DNA of 64,000 bases, taken from SZUA-430 sp964547645 (lineage in GTDB: Bacteria; Pseudomonadota; Alphaproteobacteria; Micropepsales; Micropepsaceae). Within the stretch, counting starts at the first letter, position 1, and every line of letters starts with the position of its first letter. The notes below the pieces were generated by a model, which worked only from the letters and a program-made list of their open reading frames with translations, was not told the DNA's origin and did no database searches. Positions 18,157 to 26,247 of the stretch are shown here, piece after piece. The stretch covers positions 1 through 64,000 of the forward strand of contig CAZJOM010000001.1 in NCBI GenBank assembly GCA_964547645.1, in the 5' to 3' direction. The position numbers and the translations under genes are program-made.

Positions 18157-18675
18157 GTGATTGCCGGAAAAATTGTCCATGCCCTCGACCAAGCTTGGTC
18201 GGAGACGGAACCGCTGCGGGTGGGCGATCCGGCCGCAATCGTGGGGACACCCGCGTGTTACGTGCTGGTCGAGGGAGACGGCGTTCGCCTGCGCTGCGAC
18301 GTCTACCCGCTGAAGGAGCAGGCATGCATCTTTGAGGACGTTCAGATCTGGCGCAACCTCTTGCTCGTAGGCTATGGCAGCGCGCTCTATTGGGTGCATC
18401 TGCCGACGCGGGCGCAGGGTGTGCATACGTTCCGGGGCTATTTCGGGTCGCTGCAAATAAGCGACGATTGGTGTCTGGTCGCATTCGATAGCGGCCTGGT
18501 GCGCCTCGGCGCGGACGGCGCAGCGCTCTGGCGGCGCGACGACTTGGCGATCGACGGCGTTATCGTCGGCAGCGTCGGCGACGACATTATCAAGCTCGAT
18601 GCGGAGATGGATCCGCCCGATGGTTGGATCGAACGTACCGTCAGGCTTTCGACCGGCGAGACGATCGAGGACTAG
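18157..18675 (+). CDS. Hypothetical beta-rich protein
   Basis: A 172-residue soluble protein with alternating short hydrophobic strands and no signal peptide. The start is a GTG at 18157 preceded by GAGGGA. It contains WRNLLLVGYGSALYWVHL and repeated DDW/DD-type turns that suggest a small beta-propeller or beta-sandwich sheet. The last four bases overlap the facing hydrolase gene. The family is not recognised. Confidence 0.65.
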   Translation: MIAGKIVHALDQAWSETEPLRVGDPAAIVGTPACYVLVEGDGVRLRCDVYPLKEQACIFEDVQIWRNLLLVGYGSALYWVHLPTRAQGVHTFRGYFGSLQISDDWCLVAFDSGLVRLGADGAALWRRDDLAIDGVIVGSVGDDIIKLDAEMDPPDGWIERTVRLSTGETIED

Positions 18676-19349
18676 ATGCCGATGGTCTTCGTGGTCCAAG
18701 CGGCGAACGCATCCATGATCTCCGACAGGACCTCCTCGTCCGTCCGGCCGGTTCGGGCGGGAACGTGGAAGGAATGATCGGCGTCGTTGGTCAGGTGCAA
18801 GGTTGCGCGGGCGCCGAGTTTCTTGGTGAGGGGTTTCAGTTCGTCGACGCCGGCAAGCGCGTCGCGGGTGCCCTGGAGGAACAACATCGGAATGTGGACG
18901 TCAGCAAGGTGCTTCGCGCGCTCGCTCGACGGGGCGCCTGCTGGATGGAGAGGGAAACCAAGAAACGCCAGCCCGCAGACTCCTGCAAGCGGCGCGGCGG
19001 CTTGAGCTTGAGACGTCATGCGGCCGCCGAAGGATTTGCCGCCGGCGATAACGGGGAATTTCGGGAGGTGCGTCGTCGCCGCCGCGACGGCAGCCCGGAC
19101 GGTCGCGTGTGCCAGCTTCGGCGTGTCGGGGCGTTTCGAACCCTGCTCCATATAGGGAAACTGATAGCGCAAGGTCGCAATCTCCCGCGCCTCTAGCGCT
19201 TGGGCAACGGCTTCCATGAACGGGTGGGTCATCCCGGCGCCCGCGCCGTGGGCCATGACAAAGCAGGCCACAGGCTTACGCGGCGCAAGCAGAAGGCCCG
19301 AAACGCGGCGCGTAACATCAACGCTGATTGTGACGGCCTTAGCGCCCAT
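18672..19349 (-). CDS. Alpha/beta hydrolase (KANL3/Tex30-like)
   Basis: A 225-residue alpha/beta hydrolase with the oxyanion region MAHGAGAGM near the N-terminus, the nucleophile elbow GGKSFGGRM (Ser), the acidic residue in LQGTRDALAG and the catalytic histidine in NDADHSFHVP. This matches small hydrolases of the Tex30/KANL3 or dienelactone-hydrolase-like type. The ATG at 19349 has AAGGGGA at good distance; the longer upstream frame is unlikely. It is cytoplasmic with unknown substrate. It is transcribed divergently from the fusion gene at 19419, sharing a gap of about 70 bp. Confidence 0.8.
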   Translation of the reverse strand: MGAKAVTISVDVTRRVSGLLLAPRKPVACFVMAHGAGAGMTHPFMEAVAQALEAREIATLRYQFPYMEQGSKRPDTPKLAHATVRAAVAAATTHLPKFPVIAGGKSFGGRMTSQAQAAAPLAGVCGLAFLGFPLHPAGAPSSERAKHLADVHIPMLFLQGTRDALAGVDELKPLTKKLGARATLHLTNDADHSFHVPARTGRTDEEVLSEIMDAFAAWTTKTIGI

Positions 19350-19418
19350 AGCGTGTCCCCTTATCGGCCCGCGTGCGGCCATGCTATCCCCTGGAATCGC
19401 GTTACTGAAGGGGAAGCC

Positions 19419-22391
19419 ATGACCGCTATCTTAAGCCCAAGTGAGACCCTGGGTCTTGCGGGATCGTCGCTGGACAGCCGGGTCCGGCGGGCAGCGGGGC
19501 ATGTGAGCGATCTGACCTTCGCGCATATCTCGAAGCGTATGCGCGACGACATATTGCTGAACGACCTGACCTATGAGCGGGACGGCAAGATGGAGCCCAT
19601 CCCGGTAATGCTCCGCCCGCTGCTGGCGATGAACGAACAGCTGGCTTACGTTCATCATGTGTGTCAGCGGCTCACTGAGGCGCTAAAGCGCCTGCCCGCG
19701 CTCTACTTGAACGTCGAAAAGATCAGGAAAGTCATTGCGATCACCGAGGGCGAAGAAGCCTGGCTCCGCGACACCTGGACGCCGGCGCACGATCGGGTGA
19801 ACACGGTCTATGGGCGGCTCGATGCCGTCTGCGATTTCACGGCGGCTGGGTGGCAGGACACGCTGCACTTTATGGAGGCGAACCTGTCGGGCGTAGGCGG
19901 CATCAACTACTCGCCGCTGGCCGAGCAGTTAGTCATGCGCGATATCGTGCCGACATTGTTGGCGCACGATCCCGGTTTGCGGATCGAGTTGCCGCGCGAT
20001 CAGCGCGACCTGTTCATTCAGGTTTTGATCGACCACTCGCGCGCGCTGGGGCGGAATGGCTGCCGATTGTCGTTCGTCGAGCCGAAATATGCCGAAGATG
20101 GGATCAACGAACAGTCGGTGTTGAGCGAGTACTTGTCGAAGAAGCACGGACTGACAATCACCCACGCCGACCCGAGCGAGCTTCGGATCAAGGACGGGGA
20201 TGTCTACTACGGTGATGTCTGCGTGGATGTCGCCTATCGCGACTATGAAACGCGCGATCTGATCGAGCTTGAAGCTGAGTTGGGCAAACCGCTGCATGCA
20301 ATGCGGATGCTGTTCAAGCAGAACCGGATCGTCTCGTCGCTGGTCGGCGACTTCGATCACAAGAGCTGCTGGGAGATTCTGACGGACCCAGCGATCGCCG
20401 AGACCTATTTCAGCGCCGAGGAATGCCGGGTGTTCCGTCGCCACGTCCTGTGGACGCGGGTGATTGGCGACCGGCGCACGTCGCTACCGCACAATGTGGA
20501 CGGTGACCTCCTTGAGTTCGTACGGACGCATCGCGAGCAGTTGGTGATGAAGCCGAACCGTGCTTACGGGGGTGAAGGGGTCACGATCGGGCCGTCGACG
20601 GAGCAATCGGAATGGGATCGGATCATCAATGAAGCCGTGGTTGGCGCAGACAGCGCCGACTCCTCTTGGGTAGTGCAATCTATCACCCGCCTGCCCGTCT
20701 CCGAGTTTCCGATCATCGGTGCCGATGGGCGCGTGTTCAGCGAGCCGTTCTATGCCGTGATGGGCTTTGCGCCGACGGAGAACGGGCTTGGCATCATGTG
20801 CCGGGTCAGCCAGAAGCAGGTTGTCAATGTCGCGCAACATGGCGGGATGGCGGCCGTCTTGGTGGGGCATCAGCCGGACGAGTTGCGCGTGCCGAAGCGT
20901 TCGCAGAATCGTGCCGACGGTGCAGAGCAGACGCTGCGCAAACAAATCGGCGATCTGCAGCATCTCGACAATGCAATAGCCGTGTTGGAGTGGGATGAGG
21001 AGACCGTACTCCCTGAAGGAGGACGCGAAGAGCGGGGCGAACAACTAGCGACCCTCGAGGCCACACGGCATTCGCTGCTGACGTCGGATGAACTCGGCGA
21101 CCTGATCGAAGAGGTTGCGGCCGAGAAGGACGGCGACGAACGGTGGCGGCGGGAACTCGAATTGTTGCGCGATTTGCGGACCAGCGAGATTGCGCTGCCC
21201 GCCGATCTGGTGCGCGCGCTCGCACATGCGCGTTCGCGTTCCGCGGCGGCATGGGAACGAGCCCGGTCGAAGAACGACTTTAAGGTGTTGGCGCCGGCCC
21301 TCGCAGAGACGGTGACCCTGTTGCGGGAGTCCGCCCAGGCGCTTGACGCGAAGGCTGATCCCTACGACGTATTGCTCGACGAATACGAGCCCGGCATGAC
21401 GCGGGCGCGGCTCGATCCGGTGCTGAACGACCTCAAGGCGCGATTGGTGCCCCTGGTGCAAGCGGCGACGGCGAAGACGGCCGATTGGCCGGAAGCATTG
21501 ACGCGGACGCGCAAGTTTGCTGACGCCAAGCTGTGGGAACTCTGTCGCGATGTATTGAAGAGCATCGGATTCGACTTCGCACGCGGACATCTCGATCGCG
21601 CAACCCACCCCGGCACGACGGCGGTCGGTTTCGACGACGTGCGGCTTGCACTGCGCACGCACGACGACGACCTCGGCGAGGCGGTGCTGACAACGCTGCA
21701 TGAGGGCGGCCACGGGCTGTATGACCAAGGTCTGGCGAAGGGAGATCGCGGCACGCTGCTCGCGCAAGCACCGTCAATGGGCATGCACGAAGCCCAAGCA
21801 CGGCTGTGGGAAAACCATGTCGGGCGCTCGCGTGGATTCTGGAAACAGCTGTTTCCGAAAATGCAGCCGCTGTTCGGTGAGGCAGTTGCCGGACTTGACG
21901 CGGAGAAGTTCTACCAAGCCACGAACCGCGTGCGGCCCAGCCTCATTCGCGCGAACGCGGATGAACTTTCATATCACCTGCACATTCTGCTGCGGTACGA
22001 GCTTGAGGTTGCGTTGATTGCGGGCGATCTCAAGACGGCGGATCTACCCGGCGCGTGGGTGGACCGCAGTCAGAGCCTGATCGGCATAAAACCGGACACC
22101 GATCGCACAGGCGTACTACAGGACGGGCATTGGGCGTCGGGCATGTTCGGGTACTTCCCGACCTACACGCTCGGCAGTCTCTACGCTGCGCAACTGGTGG
22201 AGAGTTATGGCCGCGAAAAGCTCGACGGCGAGGTCGCCCGTGGCGAATTCGCACCGTTGCTCGGCTGGCTCCAAGAAAAAATCCATCGGCAGGGCGATCG
22301 CTTTCCGTCCGACGAACTCATGACACGCGCCACCGGCAGCGGGCTCGACGCGGGGGCCTACTTCCGGCATGTCGAGGCGAAGTTTCGATAG
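19419..22391 (+). CDS. Fusion of circularly permuted ATP-grasp-like domain and M32 carboxypeptidase
   Basis: A single 990-residue frame. Residues about 1-490 resemble the circularly permuted ATP-grasp family (COG2308-like), with MEANLSGVGGINYSPL, VDVAYRDYETRD and the nucleotide-binding stretch VMKPNRAYGGEGVTIGP near residue 375. Residues about 500-990 are a complete carboxypeptidase Taq-type M32 zinc peptidase, with VLEWDEETVLP near its start, the metal site HEGGH (His761, Glu762, His765), HILLRYELEVALI and GYFPTYTLG. SD-like AAGGGGAAG precedes the ATG. Both halves are near full length with no stop or frameshift between them. The ATP-grasp half may make a peptide-like bond while the M32 half removes C-terminal residues, but the joint role is inferred. 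Confidence 0.85.
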   Translation: MTAILSPSETLGLAGSSLDSRVRRAAGHVSDLTFAHISKRMRDDILLNDLTYERDGKMEPIPVMLRPLLAMNEQLAYVHHVCQRLTEALKRLPALYLNVEKIRKVIAITEGEEAWLRDTWTPAHDRVNTVYGRLDAVCDFTAAGWQDTLHFMEANLSGVGGINYSPLAEQLVMRDIVPTLLAHDPGLRIELPRDQRDLFIQVLIDHSRALGRNGCRLSFVEPKYAEDGINEQSVLSEYLSKKHGLTITHADPSELRIKDGDVYYGDVCVDVAYRDYETRDLIELEAELGKPLHAMRMLFKQNRIVSSLVGDFDHKSCWEILTDPAIAETYFSAEECRVFRRHVLWTRVIGDRRTSLPHNVDGDLLEFVRTHREQLVMKPNRAYGGEGVTIGPSTEQSEWDRIINEAVVGADSADSSWVVQSITRLPVSEFPIIGADGRVFSEPFYAVMGFAPTENGLGIMCRVSQKQVVNVAQHGGMAAVLVGHQPDELRVPKRSQNRADGAEQTLRKQIGDLQHLDNAIAVLEWDEETVLPEGGREERGEQLATLEATRHSLLTSDELGDLIEEVAAEKDGDERWRRELELLRDLRTSEIALPADLVRALAHARSRSAAAWERARSKNDFKVLAPALAETVTLLRESAQALDAKADPYDVLLDEYEPGMTRARLDPVLNDLKARLVPLVQAATAKTADWPEALTRTRKFADAKLWELCRDVLKSIGFDFARGHLDRATHPGTTAVGFDDVRLALRTHDDDLGEAVLTTLHEGGHGLYDQGLAKGDRGTLLAQAPSMGMHEAQARLWENHVGRSRGFWKQLFPKMQPLFGEAVAGLDAEKFYQATNRVRPSLIRANADELSYHLHILLRYELEVALIAGDLKTADLPGAWVDRSQSLIGIKPDTDRTGVLQDGHWASGMFGYFPTYTLGSLYAAQLVESYGREKLDGEVARGEFAPLLGWLQEKIHRQGDRFPSDELMTRATGSGLDAGAYFRHVEAKFR

Positions 22392-22398
22392 GGCGTCT

Positions 22399-22842
22399 CT
22401 ACCAAGACCCAAGGTCGGCATCATCGCCCGTACCGCCTTCTTTCCCATCCGCGCCGAGGCTGGAGATGTCGTACTTCCCGTGCGCGCCGGGGATCTTGTA
22501 GAGGTAAGGGCGGTCCCAAGGATCGACGATTCCGTCGGCTCGATTGAGGTACGGCCCGTCCCAGCTGGTCACGCCTTCAGGGCGTTCGATGAGCGCCTTC
22601 AAGCCTTGCTGCTCGGTCGGATAGGAACCGTTCGCGAGGTAGTACATGTCGAGCGCGGTCGAGACGTTGGAGATCTCGATCTTCGCAGTCTTGCCCTTCG
22701 ACGCTTCGAAATAACCGATCATGACCGGGCCTGCGATCGCGATGAGGAGGCCCATGATCGCGAGCACGACAAGCAACTCAAGCAGCGAGTAGCCGCGTTG
22801 CGACTTGCGGTGACGGCGTTTCTTGGCGATCGACGGGGTCAT
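22399..22842 (-). CDS. gspG: Type II secretion major pseudopilin GspG
   Basis: A 147-residue prepilin with a positively charged leader, the cleavage/methylation site RG^YSLLELLVV, and a hydrophobic helix followed by the GspG globular domain (YYLANGSYPTEQQGL, DPWDRPYLYKIPG, ISSLGADGKEGG). The C-terminal Asp-rich loop is the usual calcium site. GspG polymerises into the pseudopilus that pushes substrates through the secretin. The gene overlaps gspE by four bases (ATGA) and closes the operon. Confidence 0.95.
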   Translation of the reverse strand: MTPSIAKKRRHRKSQRGYSLLELLVVLAIMGLLIAIAGPVMIGYFEASKGKTAKIEISNVSTALDMYYLANGSYPTEQQGLKALIERPEGVTSWDGPYLNRADGIVDPWDRPYLYKIPGAHGKYDISSLGADGKEGGTGDDADLGSW

Positions 22843-24545
22843 GTTTCCTCCTGCGCGACGCGGGAAACTTCCTCCACTGTGGTGACGCCTTCAAGGACTT
22901 TTCGCAGGCCATTGCGGCGCAGGCTCTCCATGCCGCCCGCAATCGCCGCGGCGTGAATCTGCGCGGCCCCGCCCCGCTCGGCGACCAGGCGGCGGACGCG
23001 CTCGTCGGGGACCAGAATTTCCGACAGCACGGTACGGCCTTTGTAGCCGGTCCCGTTGCAGGCCGGGCAGCCCTTGGCACGAAAGACGCGGACGCTCAGT
23101 GGCGCGTTCATCGCCTTAAGTTCGCCATGCCATTCGGGGCCCAAAGTCGTCGGCTCCTTACAGGCATGGCAGAGCACGCGGACAAGGCGCTGCGAGAGGA
23201 TGCCGACGATCGTTGAGGTCAGAAGGTAGTCCTCAACGTGCATATCGAGCAGGCGGGTAAGCGCGCCGGCGGCACTGTTCGTATGGACGGTCGAGAGCAC
23301 CAAATGTCCGGTTAGTGCGGCCTGCACGGCAATGCGCGCAGTCTCCGGGTCGCGGATTTCGCCGACCAGGATTACGTCGGGATCGTGGCGCAGGAACGAA
23401 CGCAAGACGTTGGCGAAGGTAAGGCCGATGTCCGGCTTCACCTGCACCTGGTTCACGCCGGCGATCTTGTATTCGACCGGATCTTCAACCGAGAGGATCT
23501 TGCGCTCCGCTGTGTTCAAGCGCTGCAGGCCGGCATAGAGCGTCGTCGTCTTGCCGCTGCCGGTCGGGCCGGAGACGAGGAGGATGCCGTTCGGCTTGTC
23601 GAGTAACGCACCGAGCTTGGCCTGCAAGCCGACGTCGAATCCTAGCGCGTCGAAGTCGAGTGCGACGGACGACTTGTCGAGGATACGGACTGCAACAGAC
23701 TCGCCGTACGTGACCGGCGCGGTCGCGATACGCAGATCGATCTCCTTGCCGCGCACCGCCAGCTTAACGGCACCGTCTTGCGGCAGACGGCGTTCGGCGA
23801 TGTTGAGGCCGCTCATGATCTTCAAGCGCGATACGATCGCCGGGGCGAGCTCGGCGGCCGCCGGCTCCTCTTCCTTAAGCACGCCATCGATCCGGGTGCG
23901 AATACGCAGGCGCCGTTCCAGCGGTTCGATGTGAATGTCGGAGGCGCCGGCTTCGACCGCACGCGAGATCAGCGTATTCACGAAGCGGATGACCGGCGCT
24001 TCGCTCGCGCTTTCGCGCAGGCGAGCGACGTCCGCATCGGTGGAGCCTTGGACGTTTTCGCTTGCGGCAGCGGAGAGCGCCTCGGCGTCGGCGTTGGAGT
24101 AAAGGCGGCGCAGCGCTTCCTCGATCTCGGTCGAGGTCCCCGCCTTCACGATCACACGCCGGCTCGTTGCGAGCGCGAGCGCGTCGGTCACGAAGCTATC
24201 AAGCGGGTCGGCAGAGGCGATGGTGACCGTGTCGTCGTTGGCGGCGAGAAGGACGGTCTTCGAATCTTTGAGGAAGCGCTCGGTCGCGTTTTCCGGCAGG
24301 ACCGGCTCGATTGGATATTCGGCGGCCTCGGCGACCGGGATGCCCAGTCCATCGGTAAACGCGGCAACCAGGTCGCGCTCCGGCACCAGGCCCAATTCGA
24401 GCAGAATCTTGGTAAGGCTAACGCGCGTGTGTTCGAAAACGCGCCAAGCGCGGTCGGCACTCTCGTTGTCGAGTTTGCCGGCTTTGCGCAAATGATCGAG
24501 CAGCCTTTGCTCGGCGCTTTCCTGCACCGCCGCGGCGACACCCAT
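22839..24545 (-). CDS. gspE: Type II secretion ATPase GspE
   Basis: A 568-residue secretion ATPase. The N-terminal GspE/PilB-type domain is followed by the ATPase core with Walker A GPTGSGKTTTLYAG near residue 330, an Asp box region, Walker B (DPDVILVGEIRD) and a His box (TGHLVLSTVHTN). The C-terminal zinc module carries paired cysteines (CHACKEP and CPACNGTGY). The protein powers pseudopilus assembly from the cytoplasm. It follows the prepilin-peptidase gene and overlaps gspG, so all are co-expressed. The length fits the family. Confidence 0.96.
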   Translation of the reverse strand: MGVAAAVQESAEQRLLDHLRKAGKLDNESADRAWRVFEHTRVSLTKILLELGLVPERDLVAAFTDGLGIPVAEAAEYPIEPVLPENATERFLKDSKTVLLAANDDTVTIASADPLDSFVTDALALATSRRVIVKAGTSTEIEEALRRLYSNADAEALSAAASENVQGSTDADVARLRESASEAPVIRFVNTLISRAVEAGASDIHIEPLERRLRIRTRIDGVLKEEEPAAAELAPAIVSRLKIMSGLNIAERRLPQDGAVKLAVRGKEIDLRIATAPVTYGESVAVRILDKSSVALDFDALGFDVGLQAKLGALLDKPNGILLVSGPTGSGKTTTLYAGLQRLNTAERKILSVEDPVEYKIAGVNQVQVKPDIGLTFANVLRSFLRHDPDVILVGEIRDPETARIAVQAALTGHLVLSTVHTNSAAGALTRLLDMHVEDYLLTSTIVGILSQRLVRVLCHACKEPTTLGPEWHGELKAMNAPLSVRVFRAKGCPACNGTGYKGRTVLSEILVPDERVRRLVAERGGAAQIHAAAIAGGMESLRRNGLRKVLEGVTTVEEVSRVAQEET

Positions 24546-24592
24546 GGCTTACCTCAGGTTTTGCGGCATTTTCGGGCGACTTCCGGTGCCGA

Positions 24593-25351
24593 TCAAGCAC
24601 CCAGAAGCAGCGGACCGTAGAGCCACGTCAACCAAAATCCCGCTGCAATACCCGCGCCGAACGGCACAGGGGTGGTGGGGCCTATCTCGCGGCCGGTTTG
24701 GCGGGCGACTAGCACTGCGGCGAGGCTTAACAGGGCGCCGTAAAGGAGAACTGTTCCCACGCCTTCCAGGCCGGTCCAAGCGCCCGCCGCAGCCATCAGT
24801 TTTGCGTCCCCGAAGCCCAAACCCTCGCGGCCGCGCAGGGATTGATAGGCCCGGCCTGCCCCGACCATGAGCCCGAAACCGAACGCGGCGCCGAGGATAT
24901 GCCAGTGAATAGTCTCGGCATTGAGCAACCAGGCTACAGCTAGGCCGATGGGGATCAAGGGTAGCGTCAGCAAATCGGCGAGGATGAAGTCGCGCACGTC
25001 CATGACGGCGAGCGCGAGGAGCGCCCATCCAAGAGCGGCCGTGACCAATATCAAGTCGCCATCGACGACCGCCGTCGCCCAGAGCGCGATAGCAATGGCG
25101 CCGAGTTCAAGCACCGGATAAAGCGCGCTGACGCCCGCCCCGCAAGAGCGGCAATGTCCGCCTTGCCGAGTCCAGCTCACGATCGGAATGAGCTCAAGCG
25201 GCGTGAGCTTAGCGTTGCAGCTGCGACAGTGGGAGCGGCCGGCGACGACATCTTCACCCTTGGGCAGGCGGACAACGAGAACGCTCAAGAAACTACCTAC
25301 GAACGGCGCTGCGGCGAGCGGGACCAGCCAATCAAAGGGCGATGGGATCAT
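24593..25351 (-). CDS. gspO: Prepilin peptidase/N-methyltransferase GspO (PilD-like)
   Basis: A 252-residue polytopic membrane aspartyl protease that cuts and methylates the pseudopilins of this operon. It has two CxxC pairs in the cytoplasmic loop (CRSCNAKL and CRSCGAG), the first catalytic Asp region DVRDFILAD and the second G-x-GD motif (GLGFGDAKLMAAAGA). The ATG overlaps the gspK stop by one base (TGATG), indicating coupled translation. Having its own peptidase makes the operon self-sufficient. Confidence 0.93.
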   Translation of the reverse strand: MIPSPFDWLVPLAAAPFVGSFLSVLVVRLPKGEDVVAGRSHCRSCNAKLTPLELIPIVSWTRQGGHCRSCGAGVSALYPVLELGAIAIALWATAVVDGDLILVTAALGWALLALAVMDVRDFILADLLTLPLIPIGLAVAWLLNAETIHWHILGAAFGFGLMVGAGRAYQSLRGREGLGFGDAKLMAAAGAWTGLEGVGTVLLYGALLSLAAVLVARQTGREIGPTTPVPFGAGIAAGFWLTWLYGPLLLGA

Positions 25352-26247
25352 CAGCGGCCCGCCGACACGATTTTGGGGCAGCTGCGTAGCGCCGCGTCCT
25401 CAAGCGGCTGCGCGGGCTCAATAGAGAGAATCCAATAAGGATCGGCGGGATTGCCGGTGATGCGGACCGATGCACGCTCGGCACGCCTCACACCGCGACT
25501 GGCGTCGTTGAGCCGGGCAGTGACCTCGTACACGTCGCCGACCACGATCGTTTTCTCCGCTGGCACGACAGCCGAGATGTCTACACCGGCCACGCGGCGG
25601 ATGGCGGGCGAAGCCGCATCAATGTCGACGCCTTGGCGCTGCGCGAGGATCGTAACTTCCGGACGCACGCAGTCGTAGAGCGAAGCTGACACGCCAAGGA
25701 CAAGACGTAGTTCGTCTGGCGACGCGAAGAAGCGGTTCGCGGGACCATAGCTCCGCCCCGCCTCTTCATACTCGCGCCGTTCGGCTCCGTTGACGCGGAC
25801 GAGGTCGTCGCCATCGCGCCAGTCTTCGACCGCCGACGCAAGCGCTTGCGCGCGCCCGGCATCCGCGCCGCCGGCTTGAAAGAGAATCGCCAACAAATTA
25901 GCGTCCGCGAAGTTGATGTCGACTTTGGCATGCTCGGCGCGGGCGGAAACCGTCACCCGGAAGCCACCGATTTCGATGACCTGCGGCTTCGTGAACAGCG
26001 AAGGTGCGAAGCCGCGAGCGTTCAGGATTTCACCGATCGCGTGGTCGATCCCGCTTTCGACGGCGGCTTGGGCTTGAGCTCGGACGAGTTCGCGCGAGGC
26101 GCTGTTGGCGGCGTTGCGCGCGGCACCAACGACGCCGATGACGATCAAGGACATGACGGCCAGAAAGCCCAACACGACGATCAGAGCGAAGCCACGCTCA
26201 CGCGCCGCGAACCCGCTCCTAAGGCGCCGAGCCAGCCACGCCAACAT
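25351..26247 (-). CDS. gspK: Type II secretion minor pseudopilin GspK
   Basis: About 298 residues. The N-terminal leader ends at a prepilin site RG^FALIVVLGFLAVMSL, followed by the large GspK domain. GspK is the tip pseudopilin and forms a complex with GspI and GspJ. Typical features are the helix-hairpin-like segments after ARAEHAKVDINFADANLL and DELRLVLGVS. The start is taken as the ATG at 26247; a GTG at 26256 is possible. Its 5' end overlaps the 3' end of gspD. Function is clear by family and operon position. Confidence 0.9.
   Translation of the reverse strand: MLAWLARRLRSGFAARERGFALIVVLGFLAVMSLIVIGVVGAARNAANSASRELVRAQAQAAVESGIDHAIGEILNARGFAPSLFTKPQVIEIGGFRVTVSARAEHAKVDINFADANLLAILFQAGGADAGRAQALASAVEDWRDGDDLVRVNGAERREYEEAGRSYGPANRFFASPDELRLVLGVSASLYDCVRPEVTILAQRQGVDIDAASPAIRRVAGVDISAVVPAEKTIVVGDVYEVTARLNDASRGVRRAERASVRITGNPADPYWILSIEPAQPLEDAALRSCPKIVSAGR

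Noticed and set aside
18058..18699. N-terminal extension of murJ by about 214 residues
   Set aside because: MurJ family length and the MFRSLLSVGG start fit the ATG at 18057; the extension overlaps the divergent 18157-18675 gene and has no transmembrane segments.
19200..19418. Upstream extension of the ATP-grasp-M32 fusion
   Set aside because: It lies antisense inside the hydrolase gene; the ATG at 19419 has a good ribosome-binding site and a family-like start.
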